From: Novosphingobium malaysiense
Lineage (GTDB): Bacteria > Pseudomonadota > Alphaproteobacteria > Sphingomonadales > Sphingomonadaceae
Assembly: GCF_000802225.1 (NCBI RefSeq)
Contig: NZ_JTDI01000003.1
Span: 186,001 to 250,000, forward strand
Reading direction: 5' to 3'
DNA length: 64,000 bases
Made by a program: the position numbers and the translations under genes. Shown in pieces: positions 18,153 to 28,400 of the stretch (positions within the stretch are counted from its first letter, which is position 1; each line of letters opens with the position of its first letter). The notes under the pieces are model-generated. The model was not told the origin of the DNA. It saw only the letters and a list, made by a program, of their open reading frames with translations, and did no database searches.

Positions 18153-18575
18153 ATGAACCGTCTGGCGCGCTATCTAGTGCCATTTGCCGCGGCTGCAATG
18201 CTTGCGGGCTGCGGCGTGAAGGAGTCCTTCAAGGACGCGTCAAAGGAAGTCGCGCAGTTTCATGCCGCTCTCGATGCCGGAAAATGGCAGGGCCTTTGGG
18301 CCGGAGCCAGTCCCGAACTGCGCAATGCGACCACGCGCGAGAAGTTCGGCAAGCTGCTCGACGCCGTGCACAGCAAGCTGGGCAAGGTCACGGCGAGCGA
18401 GCAGGTCGGCTGGAATGCGAACGCCACGACGGGCGGTACGTACCTGACACTGACGATGCGCACGACCTTCGAGAAAGGCAGCGGCACCGAGCGGTTCGTC
18501 TATGGCAAGGACGACGAAGGCGAGCTCAAGCTGGTCGGCTACAACATCCAGTCTCAGCACATGATGCTGAACTGA
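18153..18575 (+). CDS. putative lipoprotein, DUF4019/DUF3887-like
   Basis: A 140-residue protein with a lipoprotein signal: MNRLARYLVPFAAAAMLAGCG, cleavage before Cys20. The mature domain (FHAALDAGKWQGLWAGASPELR, then a strand-rich EQVGWNANATTGGTYLTLTMRTTFEKG) resembles small cystatin/NTF2-like domains of the DUF4019/DUF3887 type found in envelope proteins. Function unknown. It is divergent from trpF and converges with the SIMPL gene, with one base between the two stop codons. Confidence 0.7.
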   Translation: MNRLARYLVPFAAAAMLAGCGVKESFKDASKEVAQFHAALDAGKWQGLWAGASPELRNATTREKFGKLLDAVHSKLGKVTASEQVGWNANATTGGTYLTLTMRTTFEKGSGTERFVYGKDDEGELKLVGYNIQSQHMMLN

Positions 18576-18576
18576 A

Positions 18577-19335
18577 TTAGGGCGCGAGTTCGAACTGAAC
18601 GGTCACGTTGACGTTCATTTCCAGCTCGCCGGCGGCGACCGGGGGCGGCGCGGCGGCGTCCATCTTTTCGGCGCGCGCGTACATGACGGGGCTGGGCGTG
18701 TAGCCACCGCTCTCGCTGATCGAGACGATGCCGACCACCCGCAGGCCTGCGGCCTTTGCGTAGAGATTGGCACGTTCGCGGGCCTTCTTCATTGCCTCCA
18801 TACGAGCCTCGTCCTGAGCCTCGTCAGGTTCGCTCAGGGCGAAATTCGGGCCGTTGACCTGGTTGGCGCCGGCCTTGACGAGCGCATCGATCACCTTGCC
18901 CATGTCCTCCAGCTTGCGCTGGCGCACCGAGACAGTGTTGGTGGCGCGATAGGCGACGATGCGCTGCTCGCTGTCGTCGTAGCTGCCGTCGGGCTGGCGC
19001 TTGGGCTGGGCGTAGATCGGGCGCAGGTTGAGATTGCTGGTCTGGATGTCCTTGTCGGCAATACCGGCTTGCTTGAGGGCGGCCATCACCCGGTTCATCT
19101 GCGCCGAATTGGCCGAGAGCGCTTCGCTGGCCGTCGTGCCCTGCGTGGTAACGCCGGCGGAATAGCGAGCCATGTCAGGCGTGCGCGTGGACGAACCCTC
19201 GGCCGATACGGTCAGCAGAGTGTGGCCGGTCTGGATCGTCGGAACGGGGCTTGTCTGCTGGGCTACCGCGGCGGGAGCGGCGACTGCGAGGCTCGTTCCA
19301 AGAGTGAGGGCGGCAATCAAGGGCAGGCGTTTCAT
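18577..19335 (-). CDS. SIMPL domain (DUF541) periplasmic protein
   Basis: A 252-residue exported protein: signal peptide MKRLPLIAALTLGTSLAVAA followed by a SIMPL domain (LLTVSAEGSSTRTPDMARYSAGVTT; SNLNLRPIYAQ; YRATNTVSVRQRKLEDMGKVIDAL; AMKKARERANLYAKAAGL). The family folds into BP26/YggE-like oligomeric channels or rings in the envelope and is linked to oxidative stress tolerance; molecular function is unclear. ATG 19335 gives the signal peptide directly; upstream in-frame sequence is discarded. It is transcribed after pyrF in the same direction with an 80-nt gap. Confidence 0.87.
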   Translation of the reverse strand: MKRLPLIAALTLGTSLAVAAPAAVAQQTSPVPTIQTGHTLLTVSAEGSSTRTPDMARYSAGVTTQGTTASEALSANSAQMNRVMAALKQAGIADKDIQTSNLNLRPIYAQPKRQPDGSYDDSEQRIVAYRATNTVSVRQRKLEDMGKVIDALVKAGANQVNGPNFALSEPDEAQDEARMEAMKKARERANLYAKAAGLRVVGIVSISESGGYTPSPVMYARAEKMDAAAPPPVAAGELEMNVNVTVQFELAP

Positions 19336-19415
19336 CGGCAGCTCTCCATCTCGTTCGAATGTCACAACGACCTGGATTGGAGCAGGTTGCCCGGGCCTGA
19401 ACCGGGTGGCCCTCT

Positions 19416-20093
19416 TCAGAGCGTGGCTTCGATCGCGCGTGCTGCTGCCAGCGGATCCTCGGCGCGGGAGATCGGGCGTCCGATTACCAGAACGCTGGCG
19501 CCTGCATCGCGCGCCTGGCGAGGTGTGACCGTCCGTTTCTGGTCGCCGTTCTTGCCGTTGTCCGGACGCAGACCGGGAACGACAAAAAAACCGTCCTTCC
19601 ACTGACTGTGGACGGCGCCAATCTCGTGGCCGGAGCAGACAATGCCATCGAGCCCTGCAGAATGCGCAAGGTCGGCGAGCCGCAGCGCCTGCTCATGGGA
19701 CGAGCAGGGAACGCCTGTAGAGGAGAGATCGTCATCGTCCAGACTGGTAAGTACGGTCACCCCGACGACCTTGGTGTTCTCGCCCGCGGCGGCCTTTGCA
19801 TCCTCCATCATGGCACGGCCACCGGACGCGTGGACGGTGACGATGGCCGGTTCCAGAACGTGGATCGCCTGCATCGCCGCCGCAACCGTGTTGGGGATGT
19901 CGTGCAGCTTGAGATCCAGGAAGATCGGGAGGTGCAGCTTGTGCAATTCGTGCACACCGTGATGGCCGTGGGCGCAGAAGAATTCGAGTCCCAGCTTGAT
20001 CCCGCCGATGTGGCCCGCGACCTTGCGAGCGAGCGCCTCGGCAGTGTCAAGGCGCGGCATGTCCAGAGCGAGGAAGACGGGATTGTGATTCAT
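19416..20093 (-). CDS. pyrF: orotidine 5'-phosphate decarboxylase
   Basis: A 225-residue enzyme of the final step of UMP synthesis. FLALDMPRLDTAEAL opens the barrel, the active-site charge network is LDLKLHDIPNTV, and the phosphate site is FVVPGLRPDNG with VIGRPIS at the end. ATG 20093 (MNHNPVF) is 4 nt after the lapA stop, and the two form an operon. The in-frame upstream extension overlaps lapA and is not used. Confidence 0.95.
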   Translation of the reverse strand: MNHNPVFLALDMPRLDTAEALARKVAGHIGGIKLGLEFFCAHGHHGVHELHKLHLPIFLDLKLHDIPNTVAAAMQAIHVLEPAIVTVHASGGRAMMEDAKAAAGENTKVVGVTVLTSLDDDDLSSTGVPCSSHEQALRLADLAHSAGLDGIVCSGHEIGAVHSQWKDGFFVVPGLRPDNGKNGDQKRTVTPRQARDAGASVLVIGRPISRAEDPLAAARAIEATL

Positions 20094-20097
20094 GGAG

Positions 20098-20451
20098 TCA
20101 GCCTTCGGGCGAGCTTGTGGGTGACGGCGCTTCATTCGAAACACCTTCGGTAGTGGAGGGAACGTCGGCGTGTGCATTGATCGAAGGCATGGAACTGGCC
20201 CTCAGCGAATTTTCCAGGGTCGCGATCCGCCGCCCCATGCGCCAGCGTACCGCTCGCAGGTATAGCCATACAGGAACCGCGCCCAGCAGGAAGAACACCA
20301 GCGCAATCACGCCGACGGGCCATTCGAAGTGAATGTAGTTGCCACCTTCGAGCGGCCAGAAATTCACTGGCACCTTGGTCCAGTTCATGGCGATGAAAGC
20401 AACCAGGATCGCGGTAATGGCAACCCATACGACAGTGCGAATGATGTTCAT
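20098..20451 (-). CDS. LapA-domain membrane protein
   Basis: A 117-residue inner membrane protein with two hydrophobic helices (VVWVAITAILVAFIAMNW and WPVGVIALVFFLLGAVPVWLYL) separated by a short loop, the LapA/DUF1049 layout. In E. coli LapA partners LapB in control of LpxC and envelope balance. Here the lipid A genes appear to be absent nearby, so its role is uncertain. The C-terminal third is a Ser/Pro-rich tail. It is immediately upstream of pyrF. Confidence 0.82.
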   Translation of the reverse strand: MNIIRTVVWVAITAILVAFIAMNWTKVPVNFWPLEGGNYIHFEWPVGVIALVFFLLGAVPVWLYLRAVRWRMGRRIATLENSLRASSMPSINAHADVPSTTEGVSNEAPSPTSSPEG

Positions 20452-20528
20452 TCTTCCTCCTGCTTCCCTCGCGGTCTGGGCGCGATGCTAGGATGGAATG
20501 CCGGGCAAGGGAAGACCGGCAGGCCGGC

Positions 20529-21842
20529 TCAAGCCCCGAACACCCTCTCGAAGATCGTGTCGACATGCTTGAAGTGGTAATCGAGGTTGAACTTATCCTC
20601 GATGACGTCGGCGGGCAGGGCGGCGGCGACATCTGGATCGGCCTTGAGCAGTTCCATGAGGCTCAGTTGCCCATCCGATTCCCAGACCTTCATCGCATTG
20701 CGCTGGACGAGGCGGTAGCTTTCATCGCGGGTCAGGCCAGCCTGGGTGAGCGCCAGCAGCACCCTCTGCGAGTGGACGAGGCCGCCCATCCGGTCGAGGT
20801 TCCTCTGCATACGCTCGGGATAGACCAGTAGCTTGTCGATCACGCCGGTCAGGCGTGCCAGGGCAAAGTCCAGCGTGATCGTCGCATCCGGCCCGATGAA
20901 GCGTTCCACCGAAGAGTGCGAGATGTCGCGTTCGTGCCAGAGCGCAACGTTCTCCATCGCGGGCATGGCATAAGAACGGATAATGCGCGCTTGACCGGTG
21001 AGGTTTTCCGTGAGCACCGGGTTGCGCTTGTGCGGCATCGCGCTCGAGCCCTTCTGGCCCGGAGAGAAATATTCCTCAGCCTCCAGCACTTCGGTGCGCT
21101 GCAGGTGACGGACTTCGACGGCGAGACGCTCGATCGAACTGGCGATCACGCCTAGTGTCGCGAAGAACATGGCATGGCGATCGCGCGGGATGACCTGCGT
21201 CGAGACGGGCTCGATTTCGAGACCCATCTTCTCCGCGACATAGTCTTCGACCGCCGGATCGACATTGGCGAAGGTGCCCACTGCACCGGATATTGCGCAG
21301 GTCGCGATCTCTTCGCGCGCGGCGACCAAGCGCTTCCTGGCCCGGGCGAATTCGGCGTAGGCTTCGGCCATCTTGAGGCCGAAAGTGACCGGTTCGGCAT
21401 GGATGCCGTGGCTGCGGCCGATGGTGGGGGTGTACTTGTGTTCTTCCGCGCGGCGCTTGATTGCCGCGAGCAGCGCGTCGAGGTCTTCAAGCAGGATATC
21501 GGCGGCGCGTGCCAGCTGGACGTTCAACGTCGTGTCCAGCACGTCCGAGCTGGTCATGCCTTGGTGCATGAAACGCGCTTCCGGCCCAACCTGCTGGGCA
21601 ACCCAGTCGAGGAAGGCGATGACGTCGTGCTTAGTGACTGCCTCGATCGCATCGATGGCCTCGACGTCGATTTTCGGGTCGGTCGCCCACCAGTCCCACA
21701 GAGCCTTGCCGGCGCTGGCCGGTACAGTGCCCATTTCGCCCATCTTGACGGCGGCGTGTGCCTCGATCTCGAACCAGATGCGATAGCGCGATTCCGGTTC
21801 CCAGATCGCAGTCATTGCCGGGCGGGCATAACGGGGGACCAT
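20529..21842 (-). CDS. purB: adenylosuccinate lyase
   Basis: A 437-residue fumarase-superfamily lyase acting twice in purine synthesis (SAICAR and adenylosuccinate cleavage). MVPRYARPAMTAIWEPESRY opens the protein, MTSSDVLDTTLNVQL and IGRSHGIHAEPVTFGLKMA are active-site loops, and GSSAMPHKRNPVLTEN is the signature loop with the catalytic Ser. The length is standard. It is upstream of lapA-pyrF with a 77-nt gap and no strong terminator. Confidence 0.97.
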   Translation of the reverse strand: MVPRYARPAMTAIWEPESRYRIWFEIEAHAAVKMGEMGTVPASAGKALWDWWATDPKIDVEAIDAIEAVTKHDVIAFLDWVAQQVGPEARFMHQGMTSSDVLDTTLNVQLARAADILLEDLDALLAAIKRRAEEHKYTPTIGRSHGIHAEPVTFGLKMAEAYAEFARARKRLVAAREEIATCAISGAVGTFANVDPAVEDYVAEKMGLEIEPVSTQVIPRDRHAMFFATLGVIASSIERLAVEVRHLQRTEVLEAEEYFSPGQKGSSAMPHKRNPVLTENLTGQARIIRSYAMPAMENVALWHERDISHSSVERFIGPDATITLDFALARLTGVIDKLLVYPERMQRNLDRMGGLVHSQRVLLALTQAGLTRDESYRLVQRNAMKVWESDGQLSLMELLKADPDVAAALPADVIEDKFNLDYHFKHVDTIFERVFGA

Positions 21843-21939
21843 GTTCGACTCCTTGCAGATCTAGACGCGCGAGAGCCGCTAGGCGCGGGGGGCGCGAAAG
21901 GCAAGGGCAGTCGGCTTTGGATTCGGCTCGAAAGGCGCC

Positions 21940-23736
21940 TCAAAAGGGCCAGATCATCGGAATCATGATCAGCGTTGTGACGGAGACAATGAGTGTCAGG
22001 GCAAAACCGTACTTGTAGAAGTCGGTGAACTTGTACCCTCCGGCGCCGTAGACCAGGGTATTGGTCTGGTATCCGATCGGGGTAAGGAAGCTGGCAGAAG
22101 CCGCGAACATGACTGCGACCACGAAGGGGCGGGGGTCCACATGCAACGCCTGGGCGAGGCTGATCCCTATCGGCGTGACGACCACCGCAACGGCGTTATT
22201 GGTCACGAGTTCGGTAAGCACGAGGCTCAGCAGGTAGATCGCGACAAGCCCTGCATAGGGCCCCATCGTACCCAACCAGGGCGTGGCCAGGGTTACGACC
22301 GCCTCGACGAGGCCGGTCTTTTCGAGCGCCGTACCGATGGAGAGCATGGCGACGATGAGGACGATGATCCGCCAATCGACGGCCTTGAACGCCTCGTCTG
22401 CCTCCACGCAGCGCATGCCCAGCACCACAGCGACGCCGAGTATGGCCAGGCCCGCAAGCGGCATGAGATTGAAGGCGGCGGCGATGACGACGCCGATCAT
22501 TGTTCCCACCGCGATCCATGCCTTATTGCGGCGAAAACCGCGCACCGTCGGCTCGGCGATGTTGACCAGTTGCTGGTCCTCGACGAGGCGCTGCAAGTCG
22601 TCGGGCGCGCCCTCCATCAGGATCGTGTCACCGACCTCGAGCGGGACGGTCTCATAGCGTTCCTCGAGATTGGTGCCTTTACGGTGCAGGGCGACCGGGT
22701 ACACGCCGTAGCGACGTCGCAAGCGAAGGTCGGCCAGTTTATGGCCGATGATTGCGGCGCCCGGCGCCAACAGGGTTTCGACCATTTTCGAATTGCGAGC
22801 CGAAAGCTGGACGAGGTGGGGATCGTGGGTGGAGGTCGCGGTCAGGGCGTGTTCGCCGCGTTCCTTGATGGTCATGAGGTCCGCGGCCGAGGTGCGCATC
22901 ACCAGGATGTCACCTTCTTCCAGTATGCAGTTGTCGAAGTCCCGGCGCAGGGATTCGTCCCCGCGCAGCACGTCGACCAGCCTCCGTTCGGGCCGCGCAA
23001 ACAAGTCGATCTCTTGCGGATTGCTGCCGATGTAGGGCGATTCCGCTTCGATGAATACCGAAACGACGAAGCGCTTATTGTCGTTGGTCGGCGTCAGCGC
23101 GGCGACGGTATGGCGTTCCGGAAGGAGGCGGTGCGATGCCGCCAGCCATATAACCCCGATCACCGCCACCACCATGCCGACCGGCGCGATCTCGAAAATG
23201 GAAAAAGGCGCGAGACCGGCCTTTCGTGCCACGCCATCGACGAGAATGTTGGTTGACGTACCGAGCAACGTCACCGTGCCGCCCAGGACGGCAGCAAAGG
23301 AGATCGGCATCAGGAGTTTCGAAGGGATGATATCGAGCTCCTTTGCCAACGTCATGCCAACCGGGATCATCATCATGACCAGGGGCGTGTTGTTGGTGAA
23401 GGCCGACATCGCGGCGATGACGGCCAGAAATATGGCGATCGAAATCGCCGGTCTCGTCTTGCCTATTCCAGTGATGCGTCCCGCCAGGAAATCCAGGGCG
23501 CCGGTCCGGACCATCGCCGAGGATATGATGAACATGCAGGCGATCGTGAGGGGGGCCGGATTGCTCATCGCCGCGAGTACATCGTCCGTGGCGAGCACAC
23601 CCAGCACAAGCAATACGGCGACCAGCACCAGCGCGACCACTTCCGGTGCAGCCAGTTCCAAGGCAAAGGCCGAAAACAACAGGATCAGGAGAACGCCCAT
23701 GACGGCAGGCGAACTCACATCAAATCCCAGCATCAC
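21940..23736 (-). CDS. SLC13/DASS-type permease with two TrkA-C domains
   Basis: A 598-residue membrane transporter: hydrophobic helices cover residues 1-205 and 400-598, while the middle carries two cytoplasmic RCK_C/TrkA-C domains (around ESPYIGSNPQEIDLFARPERRL and GAAIIGHKLADLRLRRRYGVYPVALHR). SLC13-type hairpins TNNTPLVMMMIPVG and TNNAVAVVVTPIG are present in the two halves. Such proteins move sulfate, citrate or dicarboxylates with Na+; TrkA-C domains are typical of the bacterial sulfate/unknown-anion group. The substrate is not predictable here. It stands alone. Confidence 0.85.
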   Translation of the reverse strand: MMLGFDVSSPAVMGVLLILLFSAFALELAAPEVVALVLVAVLLVLGVLATDDVLAAMSNPAPLTIACMFIISSAMVRTGALDFLAGRITGIGKTRPAISIAIFLAVIAAMSAFTNNTPLVMMMIPVGMTLAKELDIIPSKLLMPISFAAVLGGTVTLLGTSTNILVDGVARKAGLAPFSIFEIAPVGMVVAVIGVIWLAASHRLLPERHTVAALTPTNDNKRFVVSVFIEAESPYIGSNPQEIDLFARPERRLVDVLRGDESLRRDFDNCILEEGDILVMRTSAADLMTIKERGEHALTATSTHDPHLVQLSARNSKMVETLLAPGAAIIGHKLADLRLRRRYGVYPVALHRKGTNLEERYETVPLEVGDTILMEGAPDDLQRLVEDQQLVNIAEPTVRGFRRNKAWIAVGTMIGVVIAAAFNLMPLAGLAILGVAVVLGMRCVEADEAFKAVDWRIIVLIVAMLSIGTALEKTGLVEAVVTLATPWLGTMGPYAGLVAIYLLSLVLTELVTNNAVAVVVTPIGISLAQALHVDPRPFVVAVMFAASASFLTPIGYQTNTLVYGAGGYKFTDFYKYGFALTLIVSVTTLIMIPMIWPF

Positions 23737-23891
23737 GATCTTCGAAACCCCCTCGTTGCGTAACGGTAACGCCAGCGCACCGAGTTAGCGGCAATTGCGC
23801 GACAAGCAAGCGTGACTTGTCTACCAATACGGTTAGAAATTATTTGGGAGGTCTGCACGCGAAATGGGCCTCATTTCCAACACGCAGGGCA

Positions 23892-24626
23892 TTACGTAAC
23901 CGGCCACGTAAAGCAGATGGATTGCTCACCGACGACGTCTCCAGCTTCGGAAAAACTTCTCTCCGTGATGCGGCCCGTGCCGCTGCGGGCGATTGCGAGG
24001 ACAGTGCTGCAACGCGTGCCGTAGTTCGGATCGCGAATGAATATTGGCGCGAAGCGGGCCTCGGGACCGCCTCCTGTCGGTGAGGTGATCTCGGGCGGCC
24101 GATCATTGCGCAACGCATCCATCAGCGGTGCGAAATCGGAGTCTCCATCCCTCAGCCATCGTTCCAGCGCCCTTTGCAGTTGCATTGTCTTGGGCCAGGG
24201 GACGTCGAAGCCACCGTTCGACAAGCCATGTATCCCGGCCGAAAGAACCCTTCGTTCCAGCCTGGGATGGTTGGTCAAAAATGTTGCCTTGCTATCGTCT
24301 ACAAATACCAGGTTGAAAGGATTCATGGCAGCCATGTCATGCGGTACGCTGCCCGCCAAAAGGTCGGTGACCAACCGTCCGCGCGATGGTCTGCCGGGTT
24401 GAGGCCCTTCCGGGACGCGAAAGTTGGTGACGAGCGCGAACCGGCCGGCTTCGGTCAGACCGAGCCATGTACCACCGCCGGAGATATCGGTTCCGGCGAT
24501 GATCCCGGACCCATCCGACCAGCGCGCCAGCGGTGCCGCGGGGCGAGCATGGAATTCATCGCGGTTTCCCGCGCAAACGAGCAGCCAGTCAGGATGCGCG
24601 TCCCAGGCGACGGCGGCAACGCACAT
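23892..24626 (-). CDS. NRDE (TANGO2-like) protein
   Basis: A 244-residue protein whose N-terminal MCVAAVAWDAHPDWLLVCAGNRDEFHARPAAPLARW contains the N-R-D-E motif, with the invariant Cys2 of an Ntn-hydrolase-like fold and GGGTWLGLTEAGRFALVTNFR after it. It is homologous to eukaryotic TANGO2, for which haem handling and lipid metabolism roles have been proposed; bacterial function is unknown. The start codon overlaps the radC stop by one base (TAATG), so translation is coupled. Confidence 0.85.
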   Translation of the reverse strand: MCVAAVAWDAHPDWLLVCAGNRDEFHARPAAPLARWSDGSGIIAGTDISGGGTWLGLTEAGRFALVTNFRVPEGPQPGRPSRGRLVTDLLAGSVPHDMAAMNPFNLVFVDDSKATFLTNHPRLERRVLSAGIHGLSNGGFDVPWPKTMQLQRALERWLRDGDSDFAPLMDALRNDRPPEITSPTGGGPEARFAPIFIRDPNYGTRCSTVLAIARSGTGRITERSFSEAGDVVGEQSICFTWPVT

Positions 24627-25375
24627 TAGATGAGCCCTTTCGCCTTGAGGCTGACGTGGCCTTCGCGTCCGATGATCACGTGATCGTGTACGGTTATTCC
24701 CAAAAGCCGTCCGGCCTCGGCAATGCGGTTGGTGATGTCGATATCGGCACGGCTCGGATCGGGGGAGCCGGAGGGGTGATTGTGCACGAGTATCAGGGCC
24801 GTCGCACCGATATCGAGCGCGCGCCGGATGACCTCGCGTGGGTGGATCGCCGCTTCATCGATCGAGCCTTCACCGACCAGGTCGTCCAGCACCAGCATGT
24901 TTCGGGCGTTGAGGTAGAGGACACGCACGCGTTCGACAGTCAGGTGCGCCATGTCGATGGTCAGGTAGTCTATCAACGCCTGCCATGAACCGATGATCGG
25001 CGCTTCACGTACCTTTTCGCGAGCCAGCCGCGTTGCGGCCACGCGGACGAGCTGCAGCGCCACCGTCGTTGCTTCGCCCATGCCGGGGTGGGCTGCAAGC
25101 GTACGCGGATCGGCCTGCAGGACTCCGGCCAGCGATCCGAAGCGTTGCAACAGACTGCGCGCCAGCGGCTTCATGTCCCGGCGCGCGACTGCCTGGGTCA
25201 GGAGAAGCTCGATCACTTCGTGATCGGCGAGGGCGTCCTGACCCCCGTCCAGCAGGCGCTTGCGGAGTCGCTTGCGGTGCCCGCTGGCGTCCTGAGTCTT
25301 GTCGTCGGCACGAAGCTCGGGCGCAGCGCGTTCATCGAAGAGAGGGGTATCTTCAGGCATAGAGTGCACAAACAA
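24626..25375 (-). CDS. radC: RadC-family JAB/MPN metalloprotein
   Basis: A 249-residue RadC (UPF0758) protein: an N-terminal helix-hairpin-helix-like region (LADHEVIELLLTQAV; LAAHPGMGEATTVALQLV) and a C-terminal JAMM domain with the metal site LILVHNHPSGSPDPSRAD. Despite its name, a role in DNA repair is not established; some members are implicated in DNA processing during transformation. An alternative start at the internal MPEDTP (25360) is possible. It is divergent from ydbH with only 29 nt between them. Confidence 0.9.
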   Translation of the reverse strand: MFVHSMPEDTPLFDERAAPELRADDKTQDASGHRKRLRKRLLDGGQDALADHEVIELLLTQAVARRDMKPLARSLLQRFGSLAGVLQADPRTLAAHPGMGEATTVALQLVRVAATRLAREKVREAPIIGSWQALIDYLTIDMAHLTVERVRVLYLNARNMLVLDDLVGEGSIDEAAIHPREVIRRALDIGATALILVHNHPSGSPDPSRADIDITNRIAEAGRLLGITVHDHVIIGREGHVSLKAKGLI

Positions 25376-25404
25376 TTGCCTTTCCCGAGCAGCCAGCGCA
25401 AGGG

Positions 25405-28400
25405 ATGGAGCGGATGGCGCAAGAGCAGGACCAGCCCAACAGTCCCGATTTCACGGCGGACGAGACCGGCACGGCGCCCGTGCGCCGGTGGCGCTGGCGC
25501 GTTATCCTGCTCGCTCTGGCGGTAGTGCTGGTGGTCTTGCTGGGCTCTGTCTGGGTCATGCGCAAGGACATCGCCGACAACCTGATTTCGGGCCAACTCG
25601 ATTCGCTGGGGCTGCCTTCGAAATACGAAATCACGTCGATTGGCCCGTCCGAGCAAGTTGTGCGAAATCTGGTCATCGGCGATCCGCATCACCCGGATCT
25701 GACCGTGGACGAGCTGCGCGTGGCCACCCGGCTCCATTGGGGGCTGCCCGGACTTGGCCGCATCACGGTCGTCCGACCGCGGCTCTATGGCAATGTCCGC
25801 CATGGCAAGGTGAGTTTCGGCAGCCTGGACAAAGTGCTGTTTACCGGGAAGGGCGGCCCCTTCGAGATGCCGGGACTCGATGTTGCAATCGTCGACGGTC
25901 GCGCCCTCGTCGAAACCGATGGCGGCCGCATCGGGGTCAAGCTAAAGGGGGCGGGGCCCCTGCGTGACGGCTTCAAGGGCGAACTGGCGGCGGTTGCGCC
26001 CGAATTGGTCCTGGCCGGCTGCAAGGCGCGGCGCGTCAGCGTTTACGGCTCTCTCTCGACCGCGGCGCAAAAGCCGCATTTCCAAGGCCCCCTCCGTCTG
26101 CAGCATCTGACCTGCGAGAAGCCGGACCTCGCCATTGCCCGGGCAGGGCTGAGTCTGGACGTCACTGTCGACAAGACACTCGACGGCGCAGAAGGCAAGC
26201 TCGGCCTCAAGACCGGTGCGGGACGCCTGGCGCAAAATCGTCTTCAGGGTGCCTCGGGTACCGCTGATTTCACGTATCACGGGCGGGCTCTCAATGCGCG
26301 CTATGATCTGACCGCGCGGGGTGTGATGATGCCCCAGGCCAGGCTGGCGAGCCTGTCCTTCGACGGTCGGGCGCGGTCCGTGGAGGGATTCTCCCGTTTC
26401 GACATCGAAGGCGATCTCGGCGGCAAAGGCATCACGCTCGGCCAGGAGATTGACCGGGCACTGGCAGATGCGAGAGACGCGGGAGCGGGGACCATGGTCG
26501 CCCCGCTGGCCGGGCGGATGCGGCTTGCACTGGCCGGGGAATCCCGCGGAAGCACGTTGTCCGCCAATCTGATCGTCCGTCGCACCGATGAAGGGCTTAG
26601 CGTGGTCGTGCCGCGCGGATCGCTGAGAGGTGGCAGCGGCTCGTCGTTGCTTACCATTTCGCGCGTTCAAGCCATGTTTGCGGACGGCGACGTGCCGCGG
26701 ATTACCGGAAACTTCGCTACCGGCGGCCGCGGATTGCCCAGGATCTCCGGTCGGATGGAGAGCGGGCAGCGCGGCAGACTGGCCATGCACATATCGATGC
26801 CGGAATACAGCGCCGGTGGTGCCAGTATCGCATTGCCACAACTTTCGCTGGTGCAGGACACCAATGGAACGCTTGCATTCCGGGGGCGTGCCGGCGTCAC
26901 CGGCGATCTGCCCGGCGGGCGCGCGGAAAACCTCGTGCTGCCCATTGAAGGTCGATGGTCGGCAAACGGGGCGCTGGCAATGTGGCCGCGGTGTACCCAG
27001 GTCACTTTCGATCGCCTGCAATTCGCGAATCTCAAGCTGGACAAGCGTAGTCTGCCGGTCTGCCCGGCCTCAGGCGGTGCGATTGTCCGCAGTGACGGGT
27101 CTGGCATGCATATCGCTGCGGGAGTTCCGTCGCTGGATCTTGCCGGCCAGCTCGGGGCGACGCCCATTCGAATCGGCAGTGGCCCCTTGGGCTACGCGAA
27201 GAATGGCGACGAACCCGGCGCGATCAGCGCTAAGGCGCTCGATATCGAACTCGGCCCGGCGGAAAGCGCATCGCAATTCCTTATTGCGGACCTGGATGCG
27301 ACCGTCGGAGAGAGTATAGGCGGATCGTTCGACGGTGCCGATATCGGGCTTTACGCCGTCCCACTCGACATGAAACAGGCTGCGGGAAGCTGGGGTTATT
27401 CGGGCGGGATCCTGAGCATCGGCGATGCCAGCTTCGTTCTCGTCGACCGGCAGAAGGCTTCCCGGTTCAAGCCGATGATCGCGCGTGACGCCAATTTGCG
27501 CCTGCACGATAATATCATCACGGCGCAGGCCCTCATCCGCGAACCGGATAGCGACCGGGAAGTCGTTCGCACCGCCATTGTCCATGACTTGTCCACCGGA
27601 ACGGGCCATGCGGACCTGACCGTCGACGGCATCCGGTTCGATGACAAGCTGCAGGCCGATGCGCTTTCGAGCCTCGCTCTGGGTGTGGTTTCGAATCTTG
27701 AGGGCAAGGTTCGCGGATCGGGACGAATCGACTGGAACAACCAGGGCGTGTCCAGCCGCGGCTCCTTCTCCACGGATAGCCTCGATTTCGCTGCGGCGTT
27801 CGGTCCGGTCAGGGGGCTATCGGGCAAGATCGTGTTCACCGATCTGCTCGGGCTTGTCACTGCCCCCGATCAGATCCTGCACATCGCCTCGGTCAACCCG
27901 GGTATCGAGGTTACGGACGGAACGTTCTCGTTCGAAATGAAGCCGGACTATTATCTGCAGATCAATGGCGCGCGGTGGCCTTTCATGAGCGGCACCCTGG
28001 TGCTGGAGCCGGCCCACATGAAGATCGGCGTCGCCGAGACGCGCTATTACACGCTCAGGGTCATCGGCCTCGATGCCACGACGTTCGTGCGGCACCTCGA
28101 TCTGTCGAATCTCAATGCCACCGGCGTCTTCGATGGCCAGTTGCCGCTGATCTTCGACGAGAACGGTGGAAGGATCGAGAACGGACACCTCGTTTCCCGC
28201 CCTCCCGGTGGCAATGTCGCCTATGTGGGCGAACTGACCTACAAGGACCTGTCGGCCATGGGCAATTTCGCTTTCGATACGCTCAAGTCCGTCGACTACA
28301 AGAGCATGGAGATCACGCTGGGAGGCGAACTGGCGGGCGAAATCATTACCCGTGTCAGTTTTACCGGACTGAGCCAGGGCGTGGGGGCCAAGCGGAATTT

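Noticed and set aside
22141..23256. A 371-codon plus-strand frame opposite the SLC13 permease.
   Set aside because: His/Asp/Arg-rich shadow without any recognisable motif; the permease on the other strand explains the sequence.
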